The position numbers were made by a program, and so were the translations under genes. A stretch of DNA of 64,000 nt from Bradyrhizobium sp. ISRA464 (GTDB lineage: Bacteria > Pseudomonadota > Alphaproteobacteria > Rhizobiales > Xanthobacteraceae), in assembly GCF_029910095.1 (NCBI RefSeq), contig NZ_CP094526.1, forward strand, positions 7,936,001 through 8,000,000, written 5' to 3'. Below are positions 37,999 to 46,083 of this stretch, piece after piece. Under the pieces are notes generated by a model, which was not told where the DNA came from, searched no databases, and saw only the letters and a program-made list of their open reading frames with translations. The stretch's first letter is position 1; each line of letters begins with the position of its first letter.

Positions 37999-38766
37999 GT
38001 GCTGAATGACGAAGTCGGCCTCAACCTGCTTGCGCCGGGTGAGGACTGGCGCCAGCCCGGCGACATGGATCCCGCATTCACCCGTCCGTTCCGCGCCTCG
38101 ATCGTGGCGCGTGCGCGCTTCATCGAGGACTTGGTCGTCGAGCAGGCCGGTCGCGGCGTCGCTCAATATGTCATCCTCGGCGCCGGCCTCGACAGCTTTG
38201 CGCAGCGCAGGCCGGAGATCGCCTCGCGCCTGAAAATGTTCGAGATCGATCAGCCGGCTCCGCAGGCCTGGAAGCGAAAGCGCCTGATCGAGAGAGGCTT
38301 CGGTATTCCGGACTGGCTGCGCTTCGTGCCTGTCGATTTCGAGGCGAGCGGATCATGGCGGGAGGGACTTGAGGCCGCGGGCTTCGACGCCGCCAAGCCG
38401 GCCATCGTGGTCTCCACCGGAGTCAGCATGTATCTCAGCAAGGACGCCAATGCAGCGACGCTGCGCGAGGTCGCATCGCTGGCGCCTGGATCGACGTTCG
38501 CGATGACATTCCTGCTTCCGCTGGAGCTGGCAGATGCCGAGGCGCGGCCCGGGCTCGAGATGGCGGTGAAGGGCGCGCGCGCCAGCGGAACGCCCTTCAG
38601 CAGCTTCTTCACCCCGCCGGAGATCATCACGCTCGCCCGCGAGGCCGGCTTTGGCGAAGCGCATCATGTCTCGACCGACGATCTCGCCGCGCGCTATTTC
38701 GCCGGCCGCACGGACGGTCTGCGCCCACCGCGCAATGCCGAGGAGCTGCTTGTCGCGCGGACCTAG
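37999..38766 (+). CDS. Class I SAM-dependent methyltransferase (TIGR00027 / leucine-carboxyl-methyltransferase-like)
   Basis: A 255-residue protein from a GTG. It has the signature of the TIGR00027 family: DMDPAFTRPFRASIVARARFIEDLVVEQAG, then YVILGAGLDSFAQRRPE (SAM-binding motif, about residues 57-75), MFEIDQPAPQAWKRKRL, RFVPVDFEAS and STGVSMYLSKDA. Members methylate small-molecule or protein carboxyl groups; the substrate is unknown. The homology seems to extend upstream of the GTG (in-frame LHVAIDSPPHVLNDE) without any ATG, GTG or TTG before a TAG at 37951, so the true N-terminus may be lost or begin at a non-standard codon. Confidence 0.82.
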   Translation: MLNDEVGLNLLAPGEDWRQPGDMDPAFTRPFRASIVARARFIEDLVVEQAGRGVAQYVILGAGLDSFAQRRPEIASRLKMFEIDQPAPQAWKRKRLIERGFGIPDWLRFVPVDFEASGSWREGLEAAGFDAAKPAIVVSTGVSMYLSKDANAATLREVASLAPGSTFAMTFLLPLELADAEARPGLEMAVKGARASGTPFSSFFTPPEIITLAREAGFGEAHHVSTDDLAARYFAGRTDGLRPPRNAEELLVART

Positions 38767-38787
38767 ACCGGTCTGCACCGATCGACA

Positions 38788-39465
38788 TCAAGGCAGGCGG
38801 CGGACGTCCTGATGGAGCAGGGGTGCGTCCTTCAACCAGACCTTCGCGCCTTCGGGACCGGAGACGGCACGCAGCGCTTGTCCCGCCGGCAAGCGGGCCC
38901 AGCTTTGCGCGGTCAACGTCTGATCGCCGATCGACACACTCCCCGCGAGGACGAGCGCTTCAAGCCCCCGTACGTTCTCGATCACGATCGGCTTGTCGGG
39001 CATCCAGCTCTCGAAACGTACGTTTTCGAAACCGTCGTCGAACAATTCGATCGCGCTCGCCGCGCCCGGTCTCGGCTCGAGCGGACGACCTTCCGCGGGC
39101 CGTCGCACGATCTGGTCGCGATCGCCGTCCCGAAACTGCCAAAGGCGGACGAAGATCGTGCAACCGTCGTTCGATGCGGGAACATGCGAGGTCCCGGGCG
39201 GGTTGCGGAAGTAACTGCCTGCCGAGTAATCGCCGTGTTCGTCCTGGAAGACGCCGTCGAGAACGACGATCTCCTCGCCGCCGCCATGCGTGTGGCGGGG
39301 GAACGCGCTGCGCGGCGCGTATCGCACGATCGAGGTGGCGTGCGCCACCTCGTCGCCAATGCGGAACAACATGCGCCGATCGACGCCGGCCGCCGGGCTT
39401 GGTGTCCATGGGAGCCGTGCGGCGTGAACGATCACAGGAACCGTCAGGTCGTCATTGATACGCAT
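38788..39465 (-). CDS. Double-cupin protein (ChrR-like)
   Basis: A 225-residue protein with two cupin repeats. The first carries the metal-binding cupin motif: RYAPRSAFPRHTHGGGEEIVVLDGVFQDEHG (His, His, Glu; about residues 50-80) and DYSAGSYFRNPPGTSHVP; the second (GLEALVLAGSVSIGDQ, SWARLPAG) lacks His and is structural. The pattern is that of the ChrR cupin domain (anti-ECF sigma type), here without the N-terminal zinc-binding anti-sigma domain. No sigma gene is adjacent. It is convergent with the methyltransferase gene, 21 bases apart. Confidence 0.85.
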   Translation of the reverse strand: MRINDDLTVPVIVHAARLPWTPSPAAGVDRRMLFRIGDEVAHATSIVRYAPRSAFPRHTHGGGEEIVVLDGVFQDEHGDYSAGSYFRNPPGTSHVPASNDGCTIFVRLWQFRDGDRDQIVRRPAEGRPLEPRPGAASAIELFDDGFENVRFESWMPDKPIVIENVRGLEALVLAGSVSIGDQTLTAQSWARLPAGQALRAVSGPEGAKVWLKDAPLLHQDVRRLP

Positions 39466-39916
39466 CGCGCTGCTCCGTCATGGTCTCGATGTGGCAACGT
39501 GCTCCCCGGCCGAAGATCCGTCTCGATCCTGCAAGCTACACTCAGGTGGCCTCCGGAAGAGATGCCGCGAATTGCGGGTACGTCCCGGCGAGTTCGGTCC
39601 TGATCTGCCCTCGCATGAGCTCCAGCATCGCGGCCCGGGGTTGGGATCTCGCAACGATCGTTGTCGCAGGGAAATCCGGTCATCTCCCGAATGTCGCGCG
39701 CGCTGCGCCCCGGATGCACACTGTGCAGTCTAAACCTGCCGACGTTACGCTGGAAGGAGAATAGCGCAGCGTTGGTCAGCAGCGCAGGAGCCCCCCTGTG
39801 AACTCCTTTCTCGCTGACGCCCGGCGCCGAGATGAAGTCGACCTGATCGATGCGATTGGATTGAAGTTTTGACCTGCCAGACTACGTGCAGGTCCGCCAT
39901 GTCGCTGGCTGCGCGA
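39466..39916. other. Intergenic region with a possible HNH nuclease remnant
   Basis: 451 bases between the cupin and merR genes. On the plus strand, 39508-39730 can be read as RPKIRLDPASY ... SGRDAANCGYV ... ICPRM, which recalls the RLDPxxY/xRDGWxCQxCG start of McrA-like HNH nucleases, with later parts shifted or eroded. No intact motif remains. I regard this as a possible degraded fragment only. 39740-39916 shows nothing recognisable. Confidence 0.35.
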
Positions 39917-40339
39917 CTAGTTGCGTCCCGCAAATAACGTCTCAATCAGCGGGCATTCCCGCAGCGTGCCATCGGCACATTGTGCGACCACGTCCCTAAG
40001 CACCCGCTCCATGCGCTTGAGATCGGCGATCTTCGCTCGGACGTCATCGAGATGCGCGGCGGCGACAGCACGCGCCTCGGCGCAGGGCTTTTCGCGCTCG
40101 TCAACGAGGCGCAGCAGTTCGCGAACTTCATCCAGCGAGAAGCCGAGCTCGCGCGCCCGCAGCACGAAGCGAAGACGGCGCTCGTGCGTCGAGTCGTAAT
40201 TGCGGTAGCCCGTTGCTGTGCGCGGCGGTTCCGGCAGAAGACCGACTTTCTCGTAATAGCGCACGGTCTCCAGATTGCAGCCCGTCCGTTCAGCGAGCTC
40301 GGCCCGCTGCAGGCCCTTCACCACGGCGTGATCAGGCAT
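39917..40339 (-). CDS. merR: Mercury-responsive regulator MerR
   Basis: A 140-residue MerR-family protein, MPDHAVVKGLQRAELAERTG. The helix-turn-helix and wing (LETVRYYEKVGLLPEPPRTATGYRNYD) are followed by the coiled-coil dimer helix. The three Hg(II) cysteines are present: C86 in EKPCAEAR, C121 in AQCADG and C129 in RECPLIETL, matching the spacing of characterised MerR. It represses and, with Hg(II), activates the divergent mer promoter by distorting the spacer. The start at 40339 fits the family; the open frame extends 14 codons upstream without support. It is divergent from merT, with the operator between them. Confidence 0.94.
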   Translation of the reverse strand: MPDHAVVKGLQRAELAERTGCNLETVRYYEKVGLLPEPPRTATGYRNYDSTHERRLRFVLRARELGFSLDEVRELLRLVDEREKPCAEARAVAAAHLDDVRAKIADLKRMERVLRDVVAQCADGTLRECPLIETLFAGRN

Positions 40340-40353
40340 CAGCCAAACCCTTC

Positions 40354-40385
40354 TTGACCCTGTAGTTGCTACAGAGCCCATGTAT
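40354..40385 (+). promoter_or_regulatory. MerR operator and merT promoter
   Basis: TTGACC (40354-40359) is followed by the dyad CTGTAG-TTG-CTACAG (40360-40374) and a -10 candidate CATGTA (40379-40384, 19-base spacer) or ATGTAT (40380-40385, 20 bases). The long spacer with a central dyad is the hallmark of MerR-family promoters; the gene context assigns it to mercury. The -10 match is weak, so the spacer length is not fixed by sequence alone. Confidence 0.75.
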
Positions 40386-40423
40386 GGGGCGCAAAGAATT
40401 TCGGCAAGTAACGAGGCTTGGAG

Positions 40424-40849
40424 ATGGTTGCATCACGATCCGAAATGGCGGACGTCGCAACGGTTCCAGAGAACTCGCAGGCGTCCGCGCGGAGCGAGGC
40501 GAGACGGCAGCGCTTGATCGCGGCTGGCGGCATTCTCGGCGCGCTCGCCGCCTCATCCTGCTGCATCGTGCCCCTGATCTTGTTCAGTCTCGGCATTGGC
40601 GGCGCCTGGATCGGCAATCTGACGGCGCTTGCGCCGTACAAGCCGCTGTTCGTCGCTGCGACGGCAGGCTTTCTTGGATACGGCTTTTATCTCGTCTACT
40701 GGAAGCCGCGGCAACCTTGCTCCGAAGGCGCAGTTTGCGCGCGTCCTATTCCCAACCGCCTTGTGCGGTTTGCGCTGTGGATCGCAACCGTGCTCGTGGC
40801 GGCCGCCTTCTCCTTCGACTATGTCGCACCACTGCTGCTACGCGCCTGA
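40424..40849 (+). CDS. merT: Mercuric transport protein MerT
   Basis: A 141-residue inner-membrane protein with three hydrophobic segments. The vicinal cysteines of the first membrane helix are in LAASSCCIVPL (C46-C47), and the second pair lies in the cytoplasmic loop (QPCSEGAVCAR, C99 and C105). These pass Hg(II) from MerP to MerA. The N-terminal 30 residues are hydrophilic and longer than in Tn501 MerT. I chose the ATG at 40424 (MVASRSEMADV), with GAGG about eight bases upstream; a start at 40445 is possible. merP follows 19 bases later. Confidence 0.9.
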   Translation: MVASRSEMADVATVPENSQASARSEARRQRLIAAGGILGALAASSCCIVPLILFSLGIGGAWIGNLTALAPYKPLFVAATAGFLGYGFYLVYWKPRQPCSEGAVCARPIPNRLVRFALWIATVLVAAAFSFDYVAPLLLRA

Positions 40850-40868
40850 CACCAAGGGAGACCCACCC

Positions 40869-41162
40869 ATGAAAAAGTATTTGAGCACGGTCGTCCTGAT
40901 CAACTTGCTCATGGCCGCGCCCGCCGCCCTCGCCGGTGAGCGGACAGTCACCTTCGCTGTCGACAACATGACCTGCGCCTCGTGTCCCTACATCGTGAAG
41001 AACTCGATGGCGGCGGTTCCCGGCGTTGCGAAGGTTGCCGTCTCCTTCAAAGCCAAGACCGCGACCGTGACCTTCGACGACGCCAAGACGAACCCGGACG
41101 CCATTTCCACCGCCAGCATGAACGCGGGCTATCCGGCTCATAGCGTGCGGCAGGGCAGTTGA
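40869..41162 (+). CDS. merP: Periplasmic mercury-binding protein MerP
   Basis: A 97-residue protein starting MKKYLSTVVLINLLMAAP at 40869, preceded by GGGAG. The signal peptide ends near LAG; the mature protein is one heavy-metal-associated domain with VDNMTCASCPYIVKNSMAAVPGVAKVAVSF, in which C36 and C39 bind Hg(II). It hands the ion to MerT. The C-terminal part (VTFDDAKTNPDAISTASMNAGYPA) fits the ferredoxin-like fold. It is the second gene of the plus-strand mer unit; the reductase fusion starts 180 bases later, after a remnant of another gene. Confidence 0.94.
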   Translation: MKKYLSTVVLINLLMAAPAALAGERTVTFAVDNMTCASCPYIVKNSMAAVPGVAKVAVSFKAKTATVTFDDAKTNPDAISTASMNAGYPAHSVRQGS

Positions 41163-41176
41163 GCGAGCGTAGCGCA

Positions 41177-41261
41177 TGACAGTCCAAGCGACGGATCTGG
41201 CGCAAACCATCCGAGCGGTGCGGCCGATGGTGCTGCGAGGGATTTTGTAGTCAGCAAGCGC
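41177..41261 (+). pseudogene. Remnant of a VOC-family (glyoxalase-like) gene start
   Basis: MTVQATDLAQTIRAVRPMVL is the typical beginning of VOC-superfamily proteins in rhizobia. One base is missing after GTGCTG: the used frame gives RGIL and a TAG, while the other frame reads ARDFVVSKR, the expected continuation. After that nothing similar remains. It fills the gap between merP and the reductase gene and may mark a recombination junction. Confidence 0.5.
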
Positions 41262-41341
41262 CATAGCGCCGAGCGGCGCATAACATTGATGGCGTGGGTC
41301 TGGTCGACCGCGGGAAGCGACTTTCGGGCGAGGCCAAAAAT

Positions 41342-43612
41342 ATGAACGATTGCTGCACATCCTCCGCATCCCCGTTTCCGGCACGGCCGAGCTTTGCCGT
41401 GCGGCCTGGCGTCACGTTTCCGGACTGGTCGGTGGTCACATCGCCGGCCGTCCAAAATGCACTCGTGGCAATGACCGGCTCCGACCATGTGTTCGATCGC
41501 TGGAGCGGCTATGATCCTGTCGCGGACCGCGTACGCGTCGCGCTGCTCCAGCTTTACGCCGAGGACGGACGCGCTCCGACCATCGCCGCGCTTGCTGAAC
41601 GTGCCGGTTCGAGCGAGCGGGCCATCCTTCCTGTGCTCGAAGAGCTCCGTCGCCGCGACCTGCTTGTCCTCGATGGCGAGCGGATCATGGGGGCCTATCC
41701 ATTCACCGAGCACGACACGGGCCATCGGGTCATGCTCGGTCGAACCGCTGTTAACGCAATGTGCGCGGTGGACGCGCTCGGCATCGGCGCCATGACCCGC
41801 CGCGACGTCGCGATAACATCGCGCTGCCGCCATTGCGGCGCGCCCATCCGTATCGTCACACGGGATCGAGGGACCGCGCTGGCCAATGTGGAGCCCATGA
41901 CCGCCGTCATGTGGCAAAGCATCCGCTACGAGGGCGCATGCGCTGCGAACTCACTGTGCGCAACGACCGTCTTCTTCTGCTCGGACGAGCATCTTTCCGC
42001 TTGGCGCCATCAGCGCTCCTCGGACGAGCCGGGCTTTCGATTGTCGATCCAGGAAGGCCTTGAGGCCGGTCGGGCGCTGTTCGGACCAAGTCTTGCCGGC
42101 CTGATTGCGGCGGAACGTTCGGGCGATGGCAGAGCACACGGCAGCGGGCTAATGCCACTGGACGCGGCATCCGGTCCATCGGTGGATCGTCATGCCCGTG
42201 CGAACGGCCGCAATGGTAACGCTTACGATCTCGTCGTGATCGGCGCCGGCTCCGCGGGCTTTTCGGCCGCGATCACGGCCGCCGATCAAGGCGCCCAGGT
42301 CGCGCTGATCGGCAGCGGAACCATCGGCGGCACTTGCGTCAATATCGGGTGCTTACCGTCGAAGACCCTGATCCGTGCGGCGGAGACGCTCCACAATGCG
42401 CGCGTGGCTGCACGTTTCGCCGGCATCTCAGCCGAGGCTGAATTGACTGACTGGCGCGCGACCGTTCGTCAGAAGGACGACCTCGTTTCCCAAATGCGCC
42501 AGCGCAAGTACATCAACATTCTCCCGGCCCATAATGGCATCGTCTATCGTGAAGGGGCGGCTCGCCTCACGGAGGTTGGCGTCGAGGTGGACGGCACGGC
42601 CATTCGCGCCGACAAGATCATCATCGCAACCGGCGCACGGCCGGCGGTGCCTGCCATCCCCGGTATCGAGACCATTCCGTACCTGACCAGCACCACCGCG
42701 CTTGACCTTGCAGAGCTGCCGCTATCACTGCTAGTGATCGGCGGCGGTTATGTCGGAGCGGAGCTCGCGCAAATCTTCGCCCGCGCCGGCGTCAAGGTGA
42801 CGCTCGTGTGCCGGTCTCGTCTGCTCCCCGAGGCCGAGCCCGAGATCGGTGCGGCGCTGACGGAGTATTTTGGAGACGAAGGAATCGCCGTCGTTTCGGG
42901 CGTATCCTACCGCGCGATCCAAAGGACCGGGACTGGTGTCGCGCTAACGATTGTTCGCGACGGCGAGGCCACGAGAATCGACGCCGATCAGGTACTGGCC
43001 GCCACCGGGCGTACACCTAACGTCGAAGGCCTTGGGCTCATCGAACAGGGCATCGCCCTTTCGCAGAAGGGCGGCATTGCGGTCGATGATCGAATGCGGA
43101 CCACCAAGGCCGGCATCTATGCCGCCGGCGACGTCACCGGCCGCGACCAGTTTGTCTATATGGCCGCCTATGGCGCCAAGCTCGCGGCCAGGAATGCGCT
43201 CAATGGCGACAGCTTGCGCTATGACAACAGTGCCATGCCCGCCATCGTGTTTTGCGATCCGCAGGTGGCGAGCGTCGGGCTGACCGAGGTCGCGGCGCGC
43301 ACAGCCGGACATGCGGTTCGTGTCTCGACGATCAGCCTCGACCAGGTGCCGCGCGCAATCGCTGCGCGCAACACCCGCGGCCTCATCAAGCTCGTCGCTG
43401 ATGCCGGCAGCGGCCGACTGCTCGGCGCGCATATCCTTGCGCCGGAAGGCGCCGACAGCATTCAGACCGCGGCGCTCGCGATCTGGCAAGGCCTCACGGT
43501 TGATGATCTCGCGGAAACGATTTTTCCGTATCTCACCACCGTCGAGGGCCTGAAGCTTGCGGCGCTCTCGTTCGGCAAGGACGTCGCCAAGTTGTCCTGC
43601 TGCGCCGGTTAG
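41342..43612 (+). CDS. merBA: MerB-MerA fusion: organomercurial lyase joined to mercuric reductase
   Basis: A 756-residue protein. Residues about 60-255 are an alkylmercury lyase domain: winged-helix-like TIAALAERAGSSERAILPVLEEL, then NAMCAVDALGIGA with catalytic C141 and D144, and SLCATTVFFCS with C206 at the place of the second catalytic cysteine. After a linker (about 255-293), AYDLVVIGAGSAGFSAAITAA begins a mercuric reductase: redox pair in GGTCVNIGCLPSK (C332, C337), NADPH motif VIGGGYVGAELAQ, FAD motif GIYAAGDVTG and C-terminal LSCCAG (C753, C754). The heavy-metal domain that usually opens MerA is absent. The protein would cleave C-Hg bonds and reduce Hg(II) with NADPH. Start at 41342, after GCGAGG. 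Confidence 0.93.
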   Translation: MNDCCTSSASPFPARPSFAVRPGVTFPDWSVVTSPAVQNALVAMTGSDHVFDRWSGYDPVADRVRVALLQLYAEDGRAPTIAALAERAGSSERAILPVLEELRRRDLLVLDGERIMGAYPFTEHDTGHRVMLGRTAVNAMCAVDALGIGAMTRRDVAITSRCRHCGAPIRIVTRDRGTALANVEPMTAVMWQSIRYEGACAANSLCATTVFFCSDEHLSAWRHQRSSDEPGFRLSIQEGLEAGRALFGPSLAGLIAAERSGDGRAHGSGLMPLDAASGPSVDRHARANGRNGNAYDLVVIGAGSAGFSAAITAADQGAQVALIGSGTIGGTCVNIGCLPSKTLIRAAETLHNARVAARFAGISAEAELTDWRATVRQKDDLVSQMRQRKYINILPAHNGIVYREGAARLTEVGVEVDGTAIRADKIIIATGARPAVPAIPGIETIPYLTSTTALDLAELPLSLLVIGGGYVGAELAQIFARAGVKVTLVCRSRLLPEAEPEIGAALTEYFGDEGIAVVSGVSYRAIQRTGTGVALTIVRDGEATRIDADQVLAATGRTPNVEGLGLIEQGIALSQKGGIAVDDRMRTTKAGIYAAGDVTGRDQFVYMAAYGAKLAARNALNGDSLRYDNSAMPAIVFCDPQVASVGLTEVAARTAGHAVRVSTISLDQVPRAIAARNTRGLIKLVADAGSGRLLGAHILAPEGADSIQTAALAIWQGLTVDDLAETIFPYLTTVEGLKLAALSFGKDVAKLSCCAG

Positions 43613-43835
43613 TCTGGCGAGGCATGACCGCCCCGGTTTGGATAGCGTTGAGATGGCAGAAGTCGGAAAGGCAACTGCCAAGACAGTTCGTCTTTTGCTC
43701 GAGCGACCCCAAGATCCAACAACTCCTATTTCTTCCGAACCCGACTCACGCGCGATCACGCTGGTCCGGAAAGCCGCACGGGAGTTCGTTCAGGCGGCGA
43801 TTGGACATCCAGAAACGTGATGATCGTTCTGCTGT

Positions 43836-43862
43836 TGGTTGCGGGTGATTTGAACCTACGAA
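43836..43862 (-). repeat. Partial copy of the tRNA-fMet 3' end
   Basis: TGGTTGCGGG (43836-43845) followed by GATTTGAACCTACGA mirrors the 3' end and T-arm of the tRNA-fMet at 43955-43984, with about five bases missing between the two blocks. It lies between the mer locus and the tRNA. Duplicated tRNA 3' ends mark integration sites of genomic islands, so this may be an old attachment-site scar. Confidence 0.5.
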
Positions 43863-43908
43863 ACCAAGCCATTGACTTTGTTCAGATGACGTTTCGAGGT
43901 CAAAAATG

Positions 43909-43945
43909 AAAACCCAGCAATCGACTGAGATTGCTGGGTTTTTCT
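43909..43945. terminator. Bidirectional terminator between mer locus and tRNA
   Basis: Perfect 12-bp stem AACCCAGCAATC (43911-43922), loop of 6, complement (43929-43940), then TTT on the plus strand (a run of five T counting the end of the stem) and TTC on the minus. It would end the tRNA transcript 10 bases past the CCA and could stop read-through from the mer operon. Confidence 0.85.
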
Positions 43946-43954
43946 GATCGATCT

Positions 43955-44031
<77 letters not shown>

Positions 44032-44346
44032 TTAAACCGTTGCATGCCTTGCAGAAGGGGAGCCCGAGGCGGCCGGCCAACGCTTGATACGGCGCCGATC
44101 GATCCGTCCGGAGGGCTTCCTGAGAAGGCGCCCCGGGCCGAAGCCGGCGGGTGCGGGGCGTATGTATCAACGTCGCCCCGGTTTGGAAAGCCCCGCGAGA
44201 GGGTTTTTGAGGATTTTGTGACGTCGAAATCACCGGTTTTCCTGGCAAAATTGCCGCGGGGAACCGGCCCTTGCCAGAAACCGCGCAAAAGCGGAGCTTG
44301 GCGCCAAACAAAGCCGTCATGGAAACGTCATCTGAGGGGAAACGCC

Positions 44347-45780
44347 ATGGAGCGGTCATTGAAGAGCCCCGGGCTTCACGCGCTCGAAGAGACCTTCCAC
44401 CGCCAGGTCGAGATGTCGCGGAACGAGCCAGCACCGAGCGTGCAGGCGCGGCTCGACCGGCTCCGCCGCCTGCGGGCCGCGGTCACCGAGAACGAGGCGC
44501 GATTCGAGGCGGCGATCTCGGCCGATTTCGGCCACCGCTCCACCGTCGAGACCGTGATCGCCGAGACCATGCTGGTGCTTGGCGAGATCAAGCACGCGGC
44601 CACGCACTTGAAGCGCTGGATGGCGCCGCGAAAGATCCCGACCACGCTGCAATTTGCTCCCGCGAAGAACCGATTGATCCCGCAGCCGCTCGGCGTGGTC
44701 GGTATCATCGCGCCCTGGAATTATCCGCTGCAGCTGACGCTGGCGCCCGCGGTCGCCGCGATCTCCGCTGGCAACCGCGCGATCATCAAGCCGAGCGAGC
44801 TGGTGCCGCGCTTCGCCGAGCTACTGATGGAGGCGATCGAGAAGAAATTCGACACCACCGAACTCGCGGTGACCGATATCGATGACGACATCGCCAGAGC
44901 CTTTGCCGCGCTGCCGTTCGATCATCTGATCTTCACCGGCTCGACCCGCGTCGGCCGGCTGATCGCCGAAGCCGCCGGCCGTAATCTAACGCCGGTGACG
45001 CTCGAGCTCGGCGGCAAGTCGCCCGCGATCATCGACGGCTCCGCTGATATCGATGAGGCCGCCCGGCGCATCGCCTATGGCAAGCTGCTCAACGCCGGCC
45101 AGACCTGCATCGCGCCCGACTATGCGCTAGTGCCGGAAGGCGCCGTGCAGCCCTTCGCAATGCGGCTGCAGGGCCACATGCAGCACATGTACGGCACCAA
45201 CCCCGCCAATCCGGACTACACATCGATCATCTCGGACCGGCATTACGCAAGGCTTGAGCACCTCTTGGCCGACGCCGCGGCGAAGGGCGCCAACATCATG
45301 CAGCCGGCCGCGCCCAACGATCCCGAATGGAAGCGCAAGCGCAAATTCCCGCCGACGGTCATCGTCGATGCGACGCCCGAGATGGCCGTGATGCAGGAGG
45401 AAATCTTCGGACCGCTGCTGCCCGTGATGGGGTATCGCGACGCCGCTGAACCTATCGCCTACATTAACAAGCACGACCGCCCACTCGCGCTGTACTGGTT
45501 CGGCACCGACAATGCCGCCCGCGACGAGGTGCTGGCGCGCACGGTGTCGGGCGGGGTGACCATCAACGACTGCCTGTTCCACTTCGCGCAGGCCTATCAG
45601 CCGATGGGCGGCGTCGGCGCATCCGGCAGCGGCGCCTATCACGGCGAATGGGGATTCGAGACGCTGACCAAGCTGAAGCCGGTATTCTACCGCTCGCGGC
45701 TGAACCGGCTGGCGGACCTCTATCCGCCCTATGGGGCCAAGATCGCGCGGCTGGAGAAATTGATGCGGCTGTTGTCGTAG
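44347..45780 (+). CDS. Aldehyde dehydrogenase, coniferyl-aldehyde type
   Basis: A 477-residue NAD(P)-dependent dehydrogenase from the ATG at 44347 (MERSLKSPGLHALEETF), preceded by GAGGGG. Motifs: VVGIIAPWNYPLQLTLAPAVAAISAGNRAIIKPSE (cofactor site), FTGSTRVGRLIAEAAG, LELGGKSPAIIDGSADI with catalytic Glu, and LLNAGQTCIAPDYALVP with the catalytic Cys at about residue 254. The C-terminus (GGVTINDCLFHFAQAYQPMGGVGASGSGAYHGEWGFETLT) is the pattern of coniferyl-aldehyde dehydrogenases, which oxidise aromatic or long-chain aldehydes. A piece of a GMC oxidoreductase just downstream suggests an alcohol dehydrogenase once lay next to it. Confidence 0.9.
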   Translation: MERSLKSPGLHALEETFHRQVEMSRNEPAPSVQARLDRLRRLRAAVTENEARFEAAISADFGHRSTVETVIAETMLVLGEIKHAATHLKRWMAPRKIPTTLQFAPAKNRLIPQPLGVVGIIAPWNYPLQLTLAPAVAAISAGNRAIIKPSELVPRFAELLMEAIEKKFDTTELAVTDIDDDIARAFAALPFDHLIFTGSTRVGRLIAEAAGRNLTPVTLELGGKSPAIIDGSADIDEAARRIAYGKLLNAGQTCIAPDYALVPEGAVQPFAMRLQGHMQHMYGTNPANPDYTSIISDRHYARLEHLLADAAAKGANIMQPAAPNDPEWKRKRKFPPTVIVDATPEMAVMQEEIFGPLLPVMGYRDAAEPIAYINKHDRPLALYWFGTDNAARDEVLARTVSGGVTINDCLFHFAQAYQPMGGVGASGSGAYHGEWGFETLTKLKPVFYRSRLNRLADLYPPYGAKIARLEKLMRLLS

Positions 45781-45810
45781 TGCTGTCGCTCCGGGGCGAT
45801 GCGTTAGCGC

Positions 45811-45939
45811 CTGGAGGGCTTGCGCGTGGTCGACGCGTCGATCATGCCACCCCTGATCGGCGGCAACACCAACGCACCGACCATCATGATCGGCGAGAAG
45901 GCCGCCGACATGATCAGAGTTGAGATGCGGGCGGGGTAG
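45811..45939 (+). pseudogene. C-terminal remnant of a GMC oxidoreductase
   Basis: The frame reads [35 protein letters not shown] and ends at a TAG (45937-45939). This is the C-terminal signature of glucose-methanol-choline flavoenzymes, with the Asn of the active-site His-Asn pair. A TAG is two codons before the recognisable part, and nothing of the FAD-binding N-terminus is present. Choline-dehydrogenase-like genes often pair with aldehyde dehydrogenases, which makes it the remains of a lost partner of the gene upstream. Confidence 0.8.
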
Positions 45940-45963
45940 CGATCGCAAGCGGCACGAAGAAAT

Positions 45964-46046
45964 CGTAGCCCGGATGGAGCGAAGCGTAATCCGGGACCTT
46001 CGCGCCTACACTCCCCGGATTTCGCTTCGCTCCATCCGGGCTACGA
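45964..46046. repeat. Inverted repeat (CGTAGCCCGGATGGAGC family)
   Basis: CGTAGCCCGGATGGAGCGAAGC starts at 45964, and its complement ends at 46045, enclosing a 15-20 base loop. This is one of the commonest intergenic palindromes of proteobacterial genomes of this kind. No gene. Confidence 0.85.
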
Positions 46047-46083
46047 ACTGATGCGAAGCATGAGGATTGCAATGACGCGCGGG

